Both the position numbers and the translations under genes were made by a program. Below are positions 16,300-17,396 of a stretch of DNA of 17,396 nucleotides, piece after piece. The DNA lies in NCBI GenBank assembly GCA_964441925.1, contig CAYTVY010000049.1, forward strand, positions 1-17,396, written 5' to 3'. Under the pieces are notes generated by a model, which did no database searches, had not been told where the DNA came from, and worked only from the letters and a program-made list of their open reading frames with translations. Position 1 is the stretch's first letter; every line of letters begins with the position of its first letter. The DNA comes from Geothermobacter sp964441925 (GTDB lineage Bacteria > Desulfobacterota > Desulfuromonadia > Desulfuromonadales > Geothermobacteraceae).

Positions 16300-17396
16300 C
16301 TAGTCCTTTCTCTCGTCGTCCTGCGTCCGGTCTTTCTTCTTGCCCAGCACCTTCGCCCCCATCACGCCGCCGGCGATACCGGCGAGGGCGGCATAACCCG
16401 GGGTCAGGTCGACCGGTTTCCGGCGGTCGGTGAAGATCGGCGGGTAGGCAGCCGGCGGCGTCACCGTCTTCGGTGGCAGCGGCTGCCACATACTGTCGGC
16501 ATAGGGGTAGGCCGGTTCGGTGCACCCCTGGCAGGGGTGACGGTTGTCGATGCACCAGTTCGTACCGCCGTTCCACTTCTTTTCCGGACAGTTCGAACGG
16601 GTGACCGGCCCCTTGCAGCCGAGCTTGTACAGGCAGCCCTCGTCGCCGAATTTCCGGGCGAAACGACCCTGGTCGAACTGGCCGCGCAGCGGACAGTTGT
16701 CGTGAATCAGCTTGCGGTAGAACATGCGGGGCCGGCCGTCGGCATCGAGCTCGATCGCCCTGGGTCCGCCGAGCAGCAACGCCGCCAGGGTGCCGACGAA
16801 CCAGTCCGGATGCACGGCGCAGCCCGGCAGGTTGACAAGCGGCGTGGTGATCCCTTCCGTCTTGAGGAATTCGGCCACGCCTTGGGCGCCGGAGGGATTC
16901 ATGTTGGCCTTCGGCACGCCGCCGTAGGCAGCACAACTGCCGACGGCGATGATCGCCTTGGCTCTGGGAGCCAGCCGCCGCAGATGCTCGACCGACGTGA
17001 CGCCGTGCCCCTGTCGCTCGCCGATTTCGCAGCAGCGTCCGTCAAGAGCGGTCAGCACCGCTCCCTCGACCACCAGCAGAAACTGCCGCTGCTCGGCGGC
17101 ATGCATCGCCTCCATGGCCAGATCGCCGGAGGCGGCCATCACCGTCGGATGAAAGGCAAACCCGGTATGCTTGCCCGGCAGCACCTGGTCGAGCAGCACC
17201 TCCTCGATACGCGGCGCCAGGCTGTTGAGCAGCGACACGCTGCAGCCGCTGCAGGCACCGGCGGCCAGCCAGATCACCGGCGTCTCCTGAACGGCCCCGG
17301 CAAAGGCCTTTTTCACCAGCGGGTTATCGAAAACACCCAGCCCCAGGGCGGCGACCCCGGCGGCCGATGTCTTGAGAAAACTGCGTCTGGATACGG
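16300..17396 (-). CDS. hybO: Hyb-type (group 1) [NiFe] hydrogenase small subunit, Tat-exported; N-terminus beyond the window
   Basis: The frame is open to the window edge. Its first readable residues, VSRRSFLKTSAAG, are a twin-arginine signal, followed by a hydrophobic run and a likely cleavage after AFA, so an apparent GTG start at 17316 is internal. Counting from that GTG codon, ligands are: proximal cluster Cys22, 25, 128, 166; distal cluster His205, Cys208, 228, 234; medial cluster Cys243, 255, 262, 265. Cys255 sits where many group 1 enzymes have proline. The proximal region (CSGCS) lacks the extra cysteines of oxygen-tolerant enzymes. A weakly hydrophobic segment near 308-325 and a charged tail end the protein, resembling HybO membrane anchors. 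HybA follows 4 bp later. Its large-subunit partner is not encoded in the window. Confidence 0.94.
   Translation of the reverse strand, partial: VSRRSFLKTSAAGVAALGLGVFDNPLVKKAFAGAVQETPVIWLAAGACSGCSVSLLNSLAPRIEEVLLDQVLPGKHTGFAFHPTVMAASGDLAMEAMHAAEQRQFLLVVEGAVLTALDGRCCEIGERQGHGVTSVEHLRRLAPRAKAIIAVGSCAAYGGVPKANMNPSGAQGVAEFLKTEGITTPLVNLPGCAVHPDWFVGTLAALLLGGPRAIELDADGRPRMFYRKLIHDNCPLRGQFDQGRFARKFGDEGCLYKLGCKGPVTRSNCPEKKWNGGTNWCIDNRHPCQGCTEPAYPYADSMWQPLPPKTVTPPAAYPPIFTDRRKPVDLTPGYAALAGIAGGVMGAKVLGKKKDRTQDDERKD

Overview
The window is 17.4 kb of GC-rich, gene-dense bacterial chromosome. Gene content and order (obgE-proB-proA-nadD-rsfS-rlmH-dksA-like-lapB-gpmI, followed by multi-subunit [NiFe] hydrogenase operons) suggest an anaerobic deltaproteobacterium of the Geobacter/Desulfuromonas group. 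That placement is inferred from synteny and protein style; no rRNA or other direct marker is present.

Region 1, + strand, 1-9693: a compact housekeeping run with gaps of only a few bases or 4-nt overlaps. It starts with the tail of an Obg-type GTPase. Next come proB and proA (first two steps of proline synthesis), nadD (NAD synthesis), rsfS and rlmH (ribosome silencing and 23S rRNA methylation), a short DksA/TraR zinc-finger protein, and a LapA-plus-LapB-like membrane TPR protein. The run ends with gpmI (glycolysis), comF and a soluble two-PAS histidine kinase. Promoter-like sites lie before proB, inside nadD and before lapB.

Region 2, - strand, 9715-14120: a four-gene operon for a cytoplasmic group 3b (sulfhydrogenase-type) NAD(P)-linked [NiFe] hydrogenase. 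In transcription order it encodes a fused beta+gamma (HydB+HydG) diaphorase protein, the small subunit (HydD), the catalytic large subunit (HydA) and a maturation endopeptidase. All are coupled by overlapping stop and start codons. The order matches hydBGDA of Pyrococcus, except that B and G are one polypeptide. The operon is convergent with the histidine kinase, with only 21 bp between stop codons.

Region 3, - strand, 14213-17396: three genes of a membrane-bound, periplasm-facing Hyb-type uptake hydrogenase. They are a Tat-exported small subunit (HybO-like, cut by the window edge), a Tat-exported four-cluster ferredoxin subunit (HybA) and an integral membrane NrfD-family subunit (HybB). The Hyb large subunit that would normally follow hybB is absent; the group 3b operon occupies that place. 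The Hyb small subunit has a cysteine where many group 1 enzymes have the proline that sets a [3Fe-4S] medial cluster, so three [4Fe-4S] clusters are predicted.

The points most worth following up are the missing Hyb large subunit at the Hyb/group 3b junction, the HydB-HydG fusion, the proline-to-cysteine change in the Hyb small subunit, and the AT-rich promoter/operator-like patch inside nadD. No mobile element, CRISPR array, tRNA or rRNA was seen, and no stretch over 300 bases lacks a gene.
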